Origin: Chitinimonas taiwanensis DSM 18899
GTDB lineage: Bacteria; Pseudomonadota; Gammaproteobacteria; Burkholderiales; Chitinimonadaceae
Assembly (NCBI RefSeq): GCF_900119825.1
Contig: NZ_FPKR01000009.1
Location: forward strand, 147,758-211,757
Direction: 5' to 3'
Length of the DNA stretch: 64,000 nucleotides
The notes beneath the pieces were generated by a model. That model had not been told where the DNA came from. It ran no database searches and saw only the letters and a program-made list of their open reading frames with translations. This document shows positions 36,946 through 45,513 of the stretch, piece after piece. The translations under genes were made by a program, and so were the position numbers. The first letter of the stretch is position 1. Every line of letters begins with the position of its first letter.

Positions 36946-39131
36946 GGGCCGTCTCCCTGCCAACTACCAGCCTCTGGCGCGCGTCGATCCAGCTCGGGCC
37001 GGCCCAGGGTATAGCCCTTGCCGAGCACCGCGTCGCCGAGAATCATCGGGTCGAAACCCGAGCTCTTGCCGATGACCGAGGCCAGGCCCAGATGCAGGCC
37101 GACGCCAACCCGGGTGCCCACTGCCACCGTGCACACATCGAACAGGGTGTGCGCGGGTTTATGGGTTTCGATCAGCTTGCGCACTGCGCGCAGTGCCTCC
37201 TCGTCCAGATCGGCCAGCACGGTCACACTGAAGCGGTGGGCAAAGCCTTCGAAGGGCTGCTCGGCCGCGGCCGGCAGGGCGGTTTCACCATCGCGGCCTA
37301 TGCTGCCACCCACGCGGAAGCCGCTGCCCAGCACCGAGCGCGAGGCGGTCGCCTCGGCATTGCCAACCACGCCGCCACCGCGCAGACGGTAGGTTTCGAT
37401 CAGCACCGACTGGGCACCGATCAGTAGTTCAATCATGCGCTGCAAGCTCCACAACGTGCCGCGGCGGCGGAACAGCGCGGCCGCTTCGGCGATCAAACGA
37501 CGGCGCGCCGCCTCGGGCCAGACCGGGTCGAGCGCCAAGCCCACGAAGCTGGCCAGCCAATCCAGCGCCTCGGCCGGTGCCACGCGTGGGTCGAGCAGGC
37601 GCTGGCGCCCTTCGCTGACAGCGCCCCATTCGCCCAGCATGGCGGCGATGGGCGCCAGATAACGTTGCAGGAAGTCCTGCGCGCTCGGTTCGCGCCAGAG
37701 CGTGCGCGGCAGCTGGCCAAGCAGGCCATGGCCCGGGTACTCAACTTGGGCGCGGCGCAGGCGCGGCGTCTTGCTGCGCGTGCCACTCAGATCGAACACT
37801 AGCCACAGATAGCGCCCTGGCGCGCACCAGACCGGCGCTTCGTAATCGGCAAAGCCGTCCGGCAGTGGCGCGCTGAGCGGGCGGGCCGAGCTATCCAGAT
37901 AGAGCGCCTGGCCTGGCCCGCCATCGCTATCGAGCATGGCCTGCTCGGGCAGCGGGCTCAGTGCCGGTTCGGCAATCGGCTGCAGCGCCTCGCCGGCTGG
38001 GGGCGTGCGCAGCAAGGGCTGTAGATCATCGAGCTCATCGCGGCTATAGCAGCGCACGCGCAAGCTGGTGCCGGGCGGGATGCAGGCCTGCAGGCGTATC
38101 AAGCCCCAGCGGGTCTGTTCGAGGCCGCTATCGAGCGCAAAGCCGAATACCCGCCCCTGGGTGTGATAGCGCGCACGAGCCGGTGCAGCATGGCGCAGAC
38201 CGCGCGCAGTCCAGTAGGCGATCCGACCATCCGGCGCACGGGCAATGCCGCGTCCGTCGTAGCCGGCTGCATGCAGGCCGGGCAGCGGCGAGAAATGCCG
38301 ACCCAAGAGGCGCTGGCACAGAAAGTCCTCGCCCGGACGGCGCGCAAACACCATGCGCATGCCAAGCTCGGCCTCGGGCGCTTCGATCAGGAAGTCGGTA
38401 CAGAAAGGTACAGGCAGCTTGAGTGAGAGGTCGTGCAGGCAGCGCAGCTCGGCATTCGCGGTGCCGGCCTGCAGCAGCACGAAGGCGCGTCCATCGCTGG
38501 CCACATCCAGCCGCTCGGCCGCCGGCAGGCTCAGGGGCCAGGGCAGCAGCTGCGGTGCATCGCAGGGGCTGAGCGACAGCCAGGCCGGCGTATCGAGCAG
38601 GGCATATACGCGACCCTGCTGCGCACATAGATCGAGCGGCCTGCCGCTGGTGGCGATCTGACGGGCGATCTCGGCCTGCCAGCTGTCGATCAGCCAGATG
38701 GCCGGGGTAAGCGGATCGGCCGCATACAGATAATCCGCCTCGTCGCAGGCCAGGGCGACGATTGCTTTGGGCAGCGGTGCCGCGCTGCCGAAGTCGCCGC
38801 TCTCGCTTTCCGCGCCGCTGAGCGGGTAAGGGCTGGGTATATCGGCGGGAATGCCAAGCTGGGTCTGCTTACCCCAGGCCAGCCATTCCAGCTGGCCGTC
38901 CGCCAGCGGGTGAAAGACCCGGCAATGGCGATCAAAGCTCAGGCCAGCGAAGCCACCGCTGAACGACGCCGCGCTATCGAGGCTTTGCGCACCCAGCGCA
39001 TCGGGCGCCAGCGTGACGACTTCATCCTGCAGCGCAGTCTGCACAAAGCCGCAGCGTAGCCAATGGCTGCGCCCACGCATTTCGCGCAGGCCTTCGGCAG
39101 CAGGGCTTAGCGAGGCGCGCAGGCTGTTCAT
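36942..39131 (-). CDS. Baseplate wedge/tail protein I-like (Afp12/Pvc12-like)
   Basis: The 729-residue protein has a large beta-rich N-terminal part and a C-terminal segment resembling phage P2 tail protein I: LLDPRVAPAEALDWLASFVG, FRRRGTLWSLQRMIELLIG and FEGFAHRFSVTVLADLDEE. This gene follows the baseplate J gene by one base. The start MNSLRASLSPAAEG at 39131 is used; the open frame runs much further upstream, but that part lies inside the J gene and has a nonsense composition. It would form part of the baseplate wedge. Confidence 0.8.
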   Translation of the reverse strand: MNSLRASLSPAAEGLREMRGRSHWLRCGFVQTALQDEVVTLAPDALGAQSLDSAASFSGGFAGLSFDRHCRVFHPLADGQLEWLAWGKQTQLGIPADIPSPYPLSGAESESGDFGSAAPLPKAIVALACDEADYLYAADPLTPAIWLIDSWQAEIARQIATSGRPLDLCAQQGRVYALLDTPAWLSLSPCDAPQLLPWPLSLPAAERLDVASDGRAFVLLQAGTANAELRCLHDLSLKLPVPFCTDFLIEAPEAELGMRMVFARRPGEDFLCQRLLGRHFSPLPGLHAAGYDGRGIARAPDGRIAYWTARGLRHAAPARARYHTQGRVFGFALDSGLEQTRWGLIRLQACIPPGTSLRVRCYSRDELDDLQPLLRTPPAGEALQPIAEPALSPLPEQAMLDSDGGPGQALYLDSSARPLSAPLPDGFADYEAPVWCAPGRYLWLVFDLSGTRSKTPRLRRAQVEYPGHGLLGQLPRTLWREPSAQDFLQRYLAPIAAMLGEWGAVSEGRQRLLDPRVAPAEALDWLASFVGLALDPVWPEAARRRLIAEAAALFRRRGTLWSLQRMIELLIGAQSVLIETYRLRGGGVVGNAEATASRSVLGSGFRVGGSIGRDGETALPAAAEQPFEGFAHRFSVTVLADLDEEALRAVRKLIETHKPAHTLFDVCTVAVGTRVGVGLHLGLASVIGKSSGFDPMILGDAVLGKGYTLGRPELDRRAPEAGSWQGDGP

Positions 39132-39132
39132 C

Positions 39133-41334
39133 TCAGCATTCCTCGCGCAATACCGGCACCGGCACGGCCATGCCCAGCGCGGGTGGTGCGACCAGCTGGC
39201 CAGGGGCGGGCAGGGCGCTGCCCTCGTCCACGATAGCGATGGCTGCCACTTCAGGCACCTCCCACGCGGCGATGCTGACCACGCTGGCTTCCTGCCAGTT
39301 GCCGGCATCGTTGCGCCCGGCCAGGCGCAGTTCGGCCACGTATTCAACCCCTTCGACCTGCATGGCCACGCCGGCCAGCTCACGGTCGAGCACACGTCGG
39401 CCCAGCGGCCAGCCACGCCCATCCGGCCCATACGGTGGTAGCGGGGCCAGATAGCGGCGCAGCAACAGCTCCACCCAGTCGCGCACCGCATCCAGGCCAT
39501 AGCCATCGCGCACCTTGAGCGAGAGCGAGATGGCCAGCTGGCGGTAGCTGGGCGGAATGACGAATAGCTCGGTGGTGACTAGGCGGCGCGTATCCAGCCA
39601 CTGGCAGACGCGCTTCAGCTGCAGCGCATCGGGCAGCGGCGCATTCGGGTGCAGCGCGTCGCGCGCCGGCCAGATCACCACGCTGACGGTGCCGGCGCGC
39701 GGCGCCACGCGGTCGGGTGCATGGAAGAGCGGCAGGCATTCGGCCCGACCGAGCTCCACGCCCGGGGTCAGCAGGGCCAGCTCGGCGAAGTCATCGCGGG
39801 TCACCGCGCGGTCGCGCCGGCGCAGCTCGCCCGGAATCCGTGCCAGTGCAGCTTCCAGACTTTCGCTGTCCACGCCGCCGCTGGCGGGAAACGGGTTGCT
39901 GCACTTGGCCTGCTCGGCCCCTAAGCGCTTGAGCGGCAGCGTGGGTTCGAGGCCGGTGATCAGATCGCCCAGCTTATTGATGGCCTGGGCCGGCACATTG
40001 CCGGCCGCGCCGCCGCCATGGCGATAGGCGCGCATGCGCACGCGCTGGCCGATCTGCGGGTAGCGCGCGCCAAAACGCACCAGGCCCGCTTCGGCATCCA
40101 CGCTGTAATGGCGGTCGCGCTCGCTGCTGGCATCGAAATTATCGACGCGCTGCCAGTCGGTCCAGGCGCCGGCTTCCTCGACCTGCAACTGGCAGGGCCA
40201 GGCAGGGTCGAGCAGCACCGGCAGCTGGCTCAGTGCAAACTGCTGGCCGGGCTGGCCCGAACCACTGCCGAGCAACTCGCTGCCGGCGGCCACCGTCTGG
40301 CTGCAAGCCACCGCGTTCAGGCAGATCAGCCGGCTTGGGCCAATCGCACTGCCATCGCTGCGCCAGGCACGTAGCCAGAACCAGACCTGCTCGGCGCGCT
40401 CATCATCGAGCGGCGGCGGGAAATCCCCGGTGCCAGCCAGTCCGTCCGGAGCGGGCGGCAGGCCCAGCTCGGCCAGATTGGCCGGTAACTCCAAGCGCAC
40501 CACGCCCTCGTTGCTGAAGCCGAGCGAGGTGTCGGCCGACTGGCGCAGCGCGATATAGCGTGGCTGGCCGTTGACCAGTTGCGGCGTGCTGGCACGCCAC
40601 TCCAGGCCAGGCCCACGTGCACTGGCCTCGCCGGGGCAGGGGCTCAGCGCATCGAGGCTGGGTGTGCTGGCGGCGGGTGAATAGCCAAGATTGAGTTTCA
40701 GACGCTGTCCAGCCGCCAGCTGCAGCGACACGGCCGGGTCCTTCAGCACGGCAATCCACACCGACTGGTCAACCGTGCCGCTGAAGTCGAGCGGCGGGCT
40801 GCTGCCATCGCTTTCTAGCAGCACACAGCGGTAGGCGAGCGCCGAGCCGGCCTGCGGATAGGCATGCGCGACCGCGTCGATGGTGGCTTTCAGCGTGTCC
40901 TGCAATTCCGGGCCGAGCAGCTCGGGCGCGGTGGTTTCGCGCTGGCGCGCAATGCTCACGCAGTCCAGCGGCCAGAGCTGGGCATCGGCATCCAGCGTGT
41001 AGCGCAGCTTGCCGGCGCGTACCTGGTCGCCCGCATATAGCTGCACGCCGCCCGGATACTGGCTCTCCCAGCGCAAGAGCGCGCGGGCCGGTCGGGCCGG
41101 GTAGAGCGGCACATCCAAAAGCTTCAGATAGGCAATGCGGCTGGCTTCGGGAATCTGGTTGAAGCGGAACTGCAGGCCTTCGCCCAGATAGGCGAACAGC
41201 TCGAGCAGGGTGATGGCCGGATCGCTGCGGTTGTAATCGGTCCAGTCCGGGTTGAACACCGGAATGCGCGCCAGCAATTCGCTGCGCAGCTGCTCGAAGC
41301 TGCGGTCGTCCAGGATGGGTGCGATCAGCGGCAT
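39133..41334 (-). CDS. Baseplate J-like protein (gp6/Afp11/Pvc11-like)
   Basis: The 733-residue baseplate wedge protein has the conserved N-terminus NPDWTDYNRSDPAITLLELF followed by AYLGEGLQFRFNQIPEASRI, which is typical of eCIS baseplate J proteins. The C-terminal half includes the gpJ core with PVFVIPPSYRQLAI-like and GRRVLDRELAGVAMQVEGVE stretches. It starts six bases after the gp25 gene stop. With gp25 and tail protein I it forms the wedge set of the baseplate. Confidence 0.92.
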   Translation of the reverse strand: MPLIAPILDDRSFEQLRSELLARIPVFNPDWTDYNRSDPAITLLELFAYLGEGLQFRFNQIPEASRIAYLKLLDVPLYPARPARALLRWESQYPGGVQLYAGDQVRAGKLRYTLDADAQLWPLDCVSIARQRETTAPELLGPELQDTLKATIDAVAHAYPQAGSALAYRCVLLESDGSSPPLDFSGTVDQSVWIAVLKDPAVSLQLAAGQRLKLNLGYSPAASTPSLDALSPCPGEASARGPGLEWRASTPQLVNGQPRYIALRQSADTSLGFSNEGVVRLELPANLAELGLPPAPDGLAGTGDFPPPLDDERAEQVWFWLRAWRSDGSAIGPSRLICLNAVACSQTVAAGSELLGSGSGQPGQQFALSQLPVLLDPAWPCQLQVEEAGAWTDWQRVDNFDASSERDRHYSVDAEAGLVRFGARYPQIGQRVRMRAYRHGGGAAGNVPAQAINKLGDLITGLEPTLPLKRLGAEQAKCSNPFPASGGVDSESLEAALARIPGELRRRDRAVTRDDFAELALLTPGVELGRAECLPLFHAPDRVAPRAGTVSVVIWPARDALHPNAPLPDALQLKRVCQWLDTRRLVTTELFVIPPSYRQLAISLSLKVRDGYGLDAVRDWVELLLRRYLAPLPPYGPDGRGWPLGRRVLDRELAGVAMQVEGVEYVAELRLAGRNDAGNWQEASVVSIAAWEVPEVAAIAIVDEGSALPAPGQLVAPPALGMAVPVPVLREEC

Positions 41335-41340
41335 GGGCGG

Positions 41341-41730
41341 CTACTCCAGGTAGAAGGGATAGACGAGCGAGTCGCGCCGGCCATCGCGGGTGTGCGCGTA
41401 CTGGATCTCGACCAGGATCAGCGCCGGGTCTTCGCCGGCCAGCACATCCACATTGGCGACGGCGATGCGTGGCTCCCAGCGCAGCAGGGCCTGCATAACC
41501 TCGCGCTGGATGCGCGCACGGGTGCCAACATTGTTTGGCGCCATCAGAAAGCGCCGCAGGCCGCAGCCAAACTCGGGCAGCATCACCCGCTCGCCCGGTT
41601 CGGTATCGAGGATGATGAAGATGGCCTGGCGTACTTTCTCCGGCCCGGCCACCCAGGCGAGGCGGCCCTGACCATCGGGCGAGAGCGGCATGCCCCAGCC
41701 GCGGCCCAGCCTGTCGAGGCTATTGTTCAT
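41341..41730 (-). CDS. Baseplate wedge protein gp25/GPW family
   Basis: The 129-residue product has the diagnostic gp25 motif ILDTEPGERVMLPEFGCGLR and RIQREVMQALLRWEPRI. gp25-family proteins are universal in contractile tails and type VI systems (TssE). GGAGGA lies before the ATG at 41730, which overlaps the upstream stop (ATGA); a longer frame from 41754 lacks such support. Confidence 0.93.
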   Translation of the reverse strand: MNNSLDRLGRGWGMPLSPDGQGRLAWVAGPEKVRQAIFIILDTEPGERVMLPEFGCGLRRFLMAPNNVGTRARIQREVMQALLRWEPRIAVANVDVLAGEDPALILVEIQYAHTRDGRRDSLVYPFYLE

Positions 41731-43580
41731 CCCCGTCCTCCCTGCAGTACCCATTCAGGTTCACGGCGCGGCTCGTATTCGAGCCCGGCGGCAAAATCGC
41801 TGCCGGCCGGTGCCTGTTCGGGATCCTGCGGCTGGTTCTTGGCGTCCTCGTAGCTCTGGTTTAGTGGCACCAAGGCGTTATTGGAGAACGCATCGAGCGC
41901 GATCTTGGCCTCGGGCAGCTGGCCGTCCTCGGCCATGCGCTTGATCAGATGGGTCTTCAGGCGCGCATTGAGCGCCGCCGCATCCAGCACCTGGCCATTG
42001 AGGTCAAAATCCACATCGCCCGCGGGCAGATTGCTCATCGCCACGCTGAAGTCGGCATCGAAATCCATGCTCGGTGGCTGGGCGGCCAGCTTGGCATCCA
42101 GCGCGCCGCCGAACTGGATGCGCGGCGGAATGCAGAAGCGCAGCAGCAGCAGGAACCACAGCTGGAAGATCAGCACCACGATGGGCAGGAAGATATGCAG
42201 TACGAATAGCGCGACGATGGTGATCAGCGGAATCGAGAAGAAGCAGATCGCCGCACCTTCCAGGCTGCCGCCGCTGACCGAGGTATCGGACACCTTGGGC
42301 TTGAGCTGCTGGGGCTGGATGATGCGCACCGGCGATAGCTTGCCGCGCGGGCGCGCCGCCACCTGTGCGGCCAGCTCGCGCAGATCGGGCATCTTGATGG
42401 TAATGGGTCGATTCGCGCAGCCCAGGCTGTCGAAGCTGGCGGCCAGCCGGTAGGGCTCGGTCGGCGCGCTCCAGACCCGCTCGCAGCAACAGTACTTGGC
42501 TTCGCCCACATGCTTGGCGAGGCCCGGCTTGTGGCGACGCACAAAGCACTGGATCTGGTAGGTGGCTACATCGTCAAAGCGCTTGCGACCATCGGGTTCG
42601 TACTGCAGCGCATCGGCCGGTACCACGCCGTAGTAAATGGTGCGCCCGGCCGCGTCGTGGCCGGCCTCACGCGGGTCGGGCACCAGCGGGAAGAGCGGGA
42701 AGACATGCTCGTCACCGGCCAGCGCGCCCTCGGCCGCTGCTTCCTCGGCCAGCTGCCAGCGCCCGAGCGTCTTGCTCGGTTTCCCATCCTGGCAGCGCGG
42801 ATACCAGCCCTCGATGCGCACGCCTATGCCGGCTTGCTGGAAGAAGGCCTGCATGGTGGCTTCCGCCTCGGCACGCTGCTGTTCGAGCTTGGCCAGCACC
42901 GCCTCGAACTGCCCGAGCTGCTTGAGCGCGGCAATGGCGGCTTTGCGCTTCATGGCCAGATCGTCGCGCAGCGGGGCCAGTTCCTGCAGTTCAGCCAGCT
43001 CAGCCTCGATAACCCGCACCGCCTGGGCCAGCGCGGCGGCCTGGTTGGCCTTGTGCGCCGGCACCACACGCTGGCGGCGGCGCACCACGAAGCCGGCCTG
43101 GCATACCTCATTGCGCGCCACACTGGGGAAGCCCGGTACATCGCAATGCAGCTCGCACACCACCAGATAATGGCGGTCGTGCAGCGGCAGGTAGAGCTTG
43201 CGCAGCGTGCTGGGCACCAGGCGGCTGCGGTAGATATTCTTCAGGATCGCCGCCGTCACATCGGTGGGCTTGATCGGCACTTCGCGGGTCTTGCCGTTCT
43301 CGGTCTTCAGCTGGCTCAGAAACAAGGCACTGAGCTTGTCCTTGAGCTGGCCGGCACCCACCCCAGCCGGCAAGAGGCCGATATGCGAGACCACATCGAC
43401 CTGCGGGTCGAACTTGAGCGAGCGTTGCGGCTGGGCCAGGAAGTCGGCAATGAACTCGCCACCGGCAAACTTCTGCAGCGCGGGCGCACTCTGCCGGCCG
43501 CTACTGGGCAGGGCAGCGCGCTCCCAGCGATACCAGGGGCCGACCAGCTTCCAGGGATGGGCTTGAGCGGCGCTCACCAT
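41727..43580 (-). CDS. eCIS cluster protein with coiled coil and long hydrophobic segment
   Basis: The 617-residue protein sits between the spike and gp25 genes. It has a coiled-coil stretch near residues 180-245 (AELAELQELAPLRDDLAMKR), and near residues 445-490 about forty almost uninterrupted hydrophobic residues including ICFFSIPLITIVALFVLHIF and WFLLLLRF, enough for two membrane helices. A run of three cysteines (KYCCCERV) lies between. The start MVSAAQAHPWKLVG overlaps the spike stop by seven bases; the frame is open upstream but within the spike gene. Such a segment is not a baseplate feature of free particles, so membrane attachment or pore formation is possible. No family name is claimed. 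Confidence 0.8.
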   Translation of the reverse strand: MVSAAQAHPWKLVGPWYRWERAALPSSGRQSAPALQKFAGGEFIADFLAQPQRSLKFDPQVDVVSHIGLLPAGVGAGQLKDKLSALFLSQLKTENGKTREVPIKPTDVTAAILKNIYRSRLVPSTLRKLYLPLHDRHYLVVCELHCDVPGFPSVARNEVCQAGFVVRRRQRVVPAHKANQAAALAQAVRVIEAELAELQELAPLRDDLAMKRKAAIAALKQLGQFEAVLAKLEQQRAEAEATMQAFFQQAGIGVRIEGWYPRCQDGKPSKTLGRWQLAEEAAAEGALAGDEHVFPLFPLVPDPREAGHDAAGRTIYYGVVPADALQYEPDGRKRFDDVATYQIQCFVRRHKPGLAKHVGEAKYCCCERVWSAPTEPYRLAASFDSLGCANRPITIKMPDLRELAAQVAARPRGKLSPVRIIQPQQLKPKVSDTSVSGGSLEGAAICFFSIPLITIVALFVLHIFLPIVVLIFQLWFLLLLRFCIPPRIQFGGALDAKLAAQPPSMDFDADFSVAMSNLPAGDVDFDLNGQVLDAAALNARLKTHLIKRMAEDGQLPEAKIALDAFSNNALVPLNQSYEDAKNQPQDPEQAPAGSDFAAGLEYEPRREPEWVLQGGRG

Positions 43581-44230
43581 ATATTCCCCGCACCCGGTGT
43601 ATAGCTGGACGAAACCACCGAGGTGGCGATCAGGGTCGTGCATTGCACGATGCCGTCGCACATCACGGTGGGCGCATGCACGTTCACGGCCGAGGCGGTG
43701 ATCTCCACCGTGGCATTGGCGGTGATGCTGACCTGGCCGGCGATATTCATAACGATTTCGCAGCCATTGCTGTGCTTGATGGTGACCGACTGGGCCGCGT
43801 CGTCGAGCACCAACTCATGGCCGCTCTGCATCGACACCGTGACCTTGGCCGCGCCCTGGCTGTCGTCGAACTCGAACAGGCTGCCGGCGCGGGATTTGAT
43901 CAGGCGCTTGTTATTAGGCGCCTGGGCCGTCTCGGGCAGGCTGGCTTGACCATTCCAGCAGGCACCCACGATATAGGGCCGGGTTGGGTCGCCGGCCTCG
44001 AAGCCGACCACGACCTGGCTATCCACCTCGGGCAGGATCTGCAGGCCCTGGTCCTTGTCGGCATAGGGCGAGAGCAGGGTGGCCCAGGCGCGCACGCTCT
44101 GGCCCGCTTCGCCAAAGCTGGGGAATTTCACCTCGATGCGGCCGCGTCCGTCCGGGTCGACCAGATCGGTGACCAAGGCTGGGTAGAGGCCGAACCAGCG
44201 GGCGCCTTCGCCGTCGTTGCGCATGCTCAT
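43574..44230 (-). CDS. Baseplate spike protein, gpV/VgrG C-domain-like
   Basis: The 218-residue protein begins with the gpV-type OB fold (YPALVTDLVDPDGRGRIEVK, PEVDSQVVVGFEAGDPTRPY IVGACWNG), then a Val/Ile-rich region with short periodicity (VSITANATVEITASAVNVHA) typical of the beta-helical spike. In classical Afp/Pvc8 proteins this part is fused to the hub; here it is a separate gene that overlaps the hub gene by four bases. It would form the puncturing needle at the end of the tube. Confidence 0.88.
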   Translation of the reverse strand: MSMRNDGEGARWFGLYPALVTDLVDPDGRGRIEVKFPSFGEAGQSVRAWATLLSPYADKDQGLQILPEVDSQVVVGFEAGDPTRPYIVGACWNGQASLPETAQAPNNKRLIKSRAGSLFEFDDSQGAAKVTVSMQSGHELVLDDAAQSVTIKHSNGCEIVMNIAGQVSITANATVEITASAVNVHAPTVMCDGIVQCTTLIATSVVSSSYTPGAGNIW

Positions 44231-45315
44231 GCCGCGCTCCCCAGCCAGGCGCGCTCGGCTTCGAACTCGGTACGAAAGCCATGCTTGAGATCGAAACGAT
44301 GCTGAACGCGCGTCACGTAATAACCATCGCCTTCGAACAAACGACCCACCCGTTCGAGCTTGAGCTGGCTGCCCACCGTCATCGTGGCACTGCCACTGGT
44401 CACACCGCGTGCGGTGACAAAGCGCCGCGCACGGCGCTGCAGCTCGGCCTTGGCCAGCGCACTGGCCTCGGCCGTGGCAAACGGCATCTCGCGCACCCTG
44501 TAGCTCGCACAGTCCTGCAGCGCGCTGGCCAGCATGCCCGGCCCATGTCGGCCGCCGCTCGCCTCGCTGGCCACCGCACCGGCATCGGCGGATTCGTCGA
44601 TCGCCGCTTTGCCCACCTCGTCAAAACCACCGAGCTTGACCTCGCTGCGCTGGTGGGCGAGGTCAGCGCGAATCTCCACATCCAGCAGTTCGGCGCCCTG
44701 GATCAGGGTCAGGCGGCCGCCATTGCGCTGCGGCCGCGCCGCCATATGCAGGGTGCTGCCGCTCAGCCACAGGTCGGCATGCAGGCGGCGCGCGCGTTCG
44801 CGCAGAAAGGCGAGGTCACTCTGGTTCCACTGCTGCACGGTCTTATAGCTGGGCCCGCTGATATCGGCCTGGGCCTGCAGGCCATGCTGGCCGGCAATCT
44901 GCTGCAGGATGTCGGCATCGCTCATGTCCTCATAGGTGCAGAAGCGGTGGCGCATGCGCAGCAGCATCAGTTTGTCCTCGGCCAGCACGCGTACCTCGGG
45001 CGTTTCGCTTTGGGTCATGCTCAGTTCCAGCGCGCTGACCTTGCCCTCGAACACCGTGGTCGCGCCGGCGCCGAGTGCCACCTTCAGCTCACTGCCAAAG
45101 TCCAGCACCGCGCCATCCAGATACAGCAGCTGTTCATCGCGCCCCTGGCGCTGCGGGCCGACTGCATTTAGGCGCATGCTGAGCCGGCGCAGGCCTTGAC
45201 CATCCTCCTCGATCAGCAGCTCGGTCACATCGCGGCTCAGCTCGCCACGTGCGCTGCCGCCCACCGAGATGGCCGGGGTCGAGTCATACAGCAACGGGGC
45301 GCGCGAATCGCTCAT
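44227..45315 (-). CDS. Baseplate hub protein, gpD-like (VgrG N-domain-like)
   Basis: The 362-residue hub protein has gpD/VgrG gp27-like features: VFEGKVSALELSMTQSETPE, VRVLAEDKLMLLRMRHRF and SYKTVQQWNQSDLAFLRERA followed by RRLHADLWLSG. It lacks the OB fold and spike, which are encoded by the next gene. The ending GDGYYVTRVQHRFDLKHGFR is typical of late-control gpD proteins. GGCAGACTGCC precedes the ATG; no strong ribosome site was seen. Confidence 0.88.
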   Translation of the reverse strand: MSDSRAPLLYDSTPAISVGGSARGELSRDVTELLIEEDGQGLRRLSMRLNAVGPQRQGRDEQLLYLDGAVLDFGSELKVALGAGATTVFEGKVSALELSMTQSETPEVRVLAEDKLMLLRMRHRFCTYEDMSDADILQQIAGQHGLQAQADISGPSYKTVQQWNQSDLAFLRERARRLHADLWLSGSTLHMAARPQRNGGRLTLIQGAELLDVEIRADLAHQRSEVKLGGFDEVGKAAIDESADAGAVASEASGGRHGPGMLASALQDCASYRVREMPFATAEASALAKAELQRRARRFVTARGVTSGSATMTVGSQLKLERVGRLFEGDGYYVTRVQHRFDLKHGFRTEFEAERAWLGSAA

Positions 45316-45326
45316 GGCAGTCTGCC

Positions 45327-45503
45327 TCAGTCGTCAAAGTCCACGGCCCGGGTGCGGGCCTCGTCGAGTGCAATGCGGCGCTCGGCCAGCCGCCAGCGCT
45401 GTGCTTCATCCTGGCTGCCCAAGGGGCGGGTGGCGCCCCCACCGGGTGCTGGCGGCTCAGCCACCTCCACCTCGGCACTGACTTGATCGATATTGACGGG
45501 CAT
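45327..45503 (-). CDS. Small eCIS protein, 58 aa (DUF5908/Afp6-like)
   Basis: A 58-codon gene fills the gap between the LysM-like and hub genes. It begins MPVNIDQVSAEVEVAEPPAP and ends RIALDEARTRAVDFDD. GAGGAG lies eight bases before the ATG, a better ribosome site than most neighbours have. Small acidic proteins starting MPVxI at this position are known in eCIS loci (DUF5908, Afp6 position), so it is a genuine gene although short. The longer frame upstream of its ATG is a shadow of the LysM-like gene. Confidence 0.72.
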   Translation of the reverse strand: MPVNIDQVSAEVEVAEPPAPGGGATRPLGSQDEAQRWRLAERRIALDEARTRAVDFDD

Positions 45504-45513
45504 GGCTTGCTCC

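Noticed and set aside
39132..39506. Upstream extension of the tail protein I-like frame
   Set aside because: It lies inside the baseplate J gene and translates to a Trp/Cys/Arg-rich sequence; the ATG at 39131 fits the spacing.
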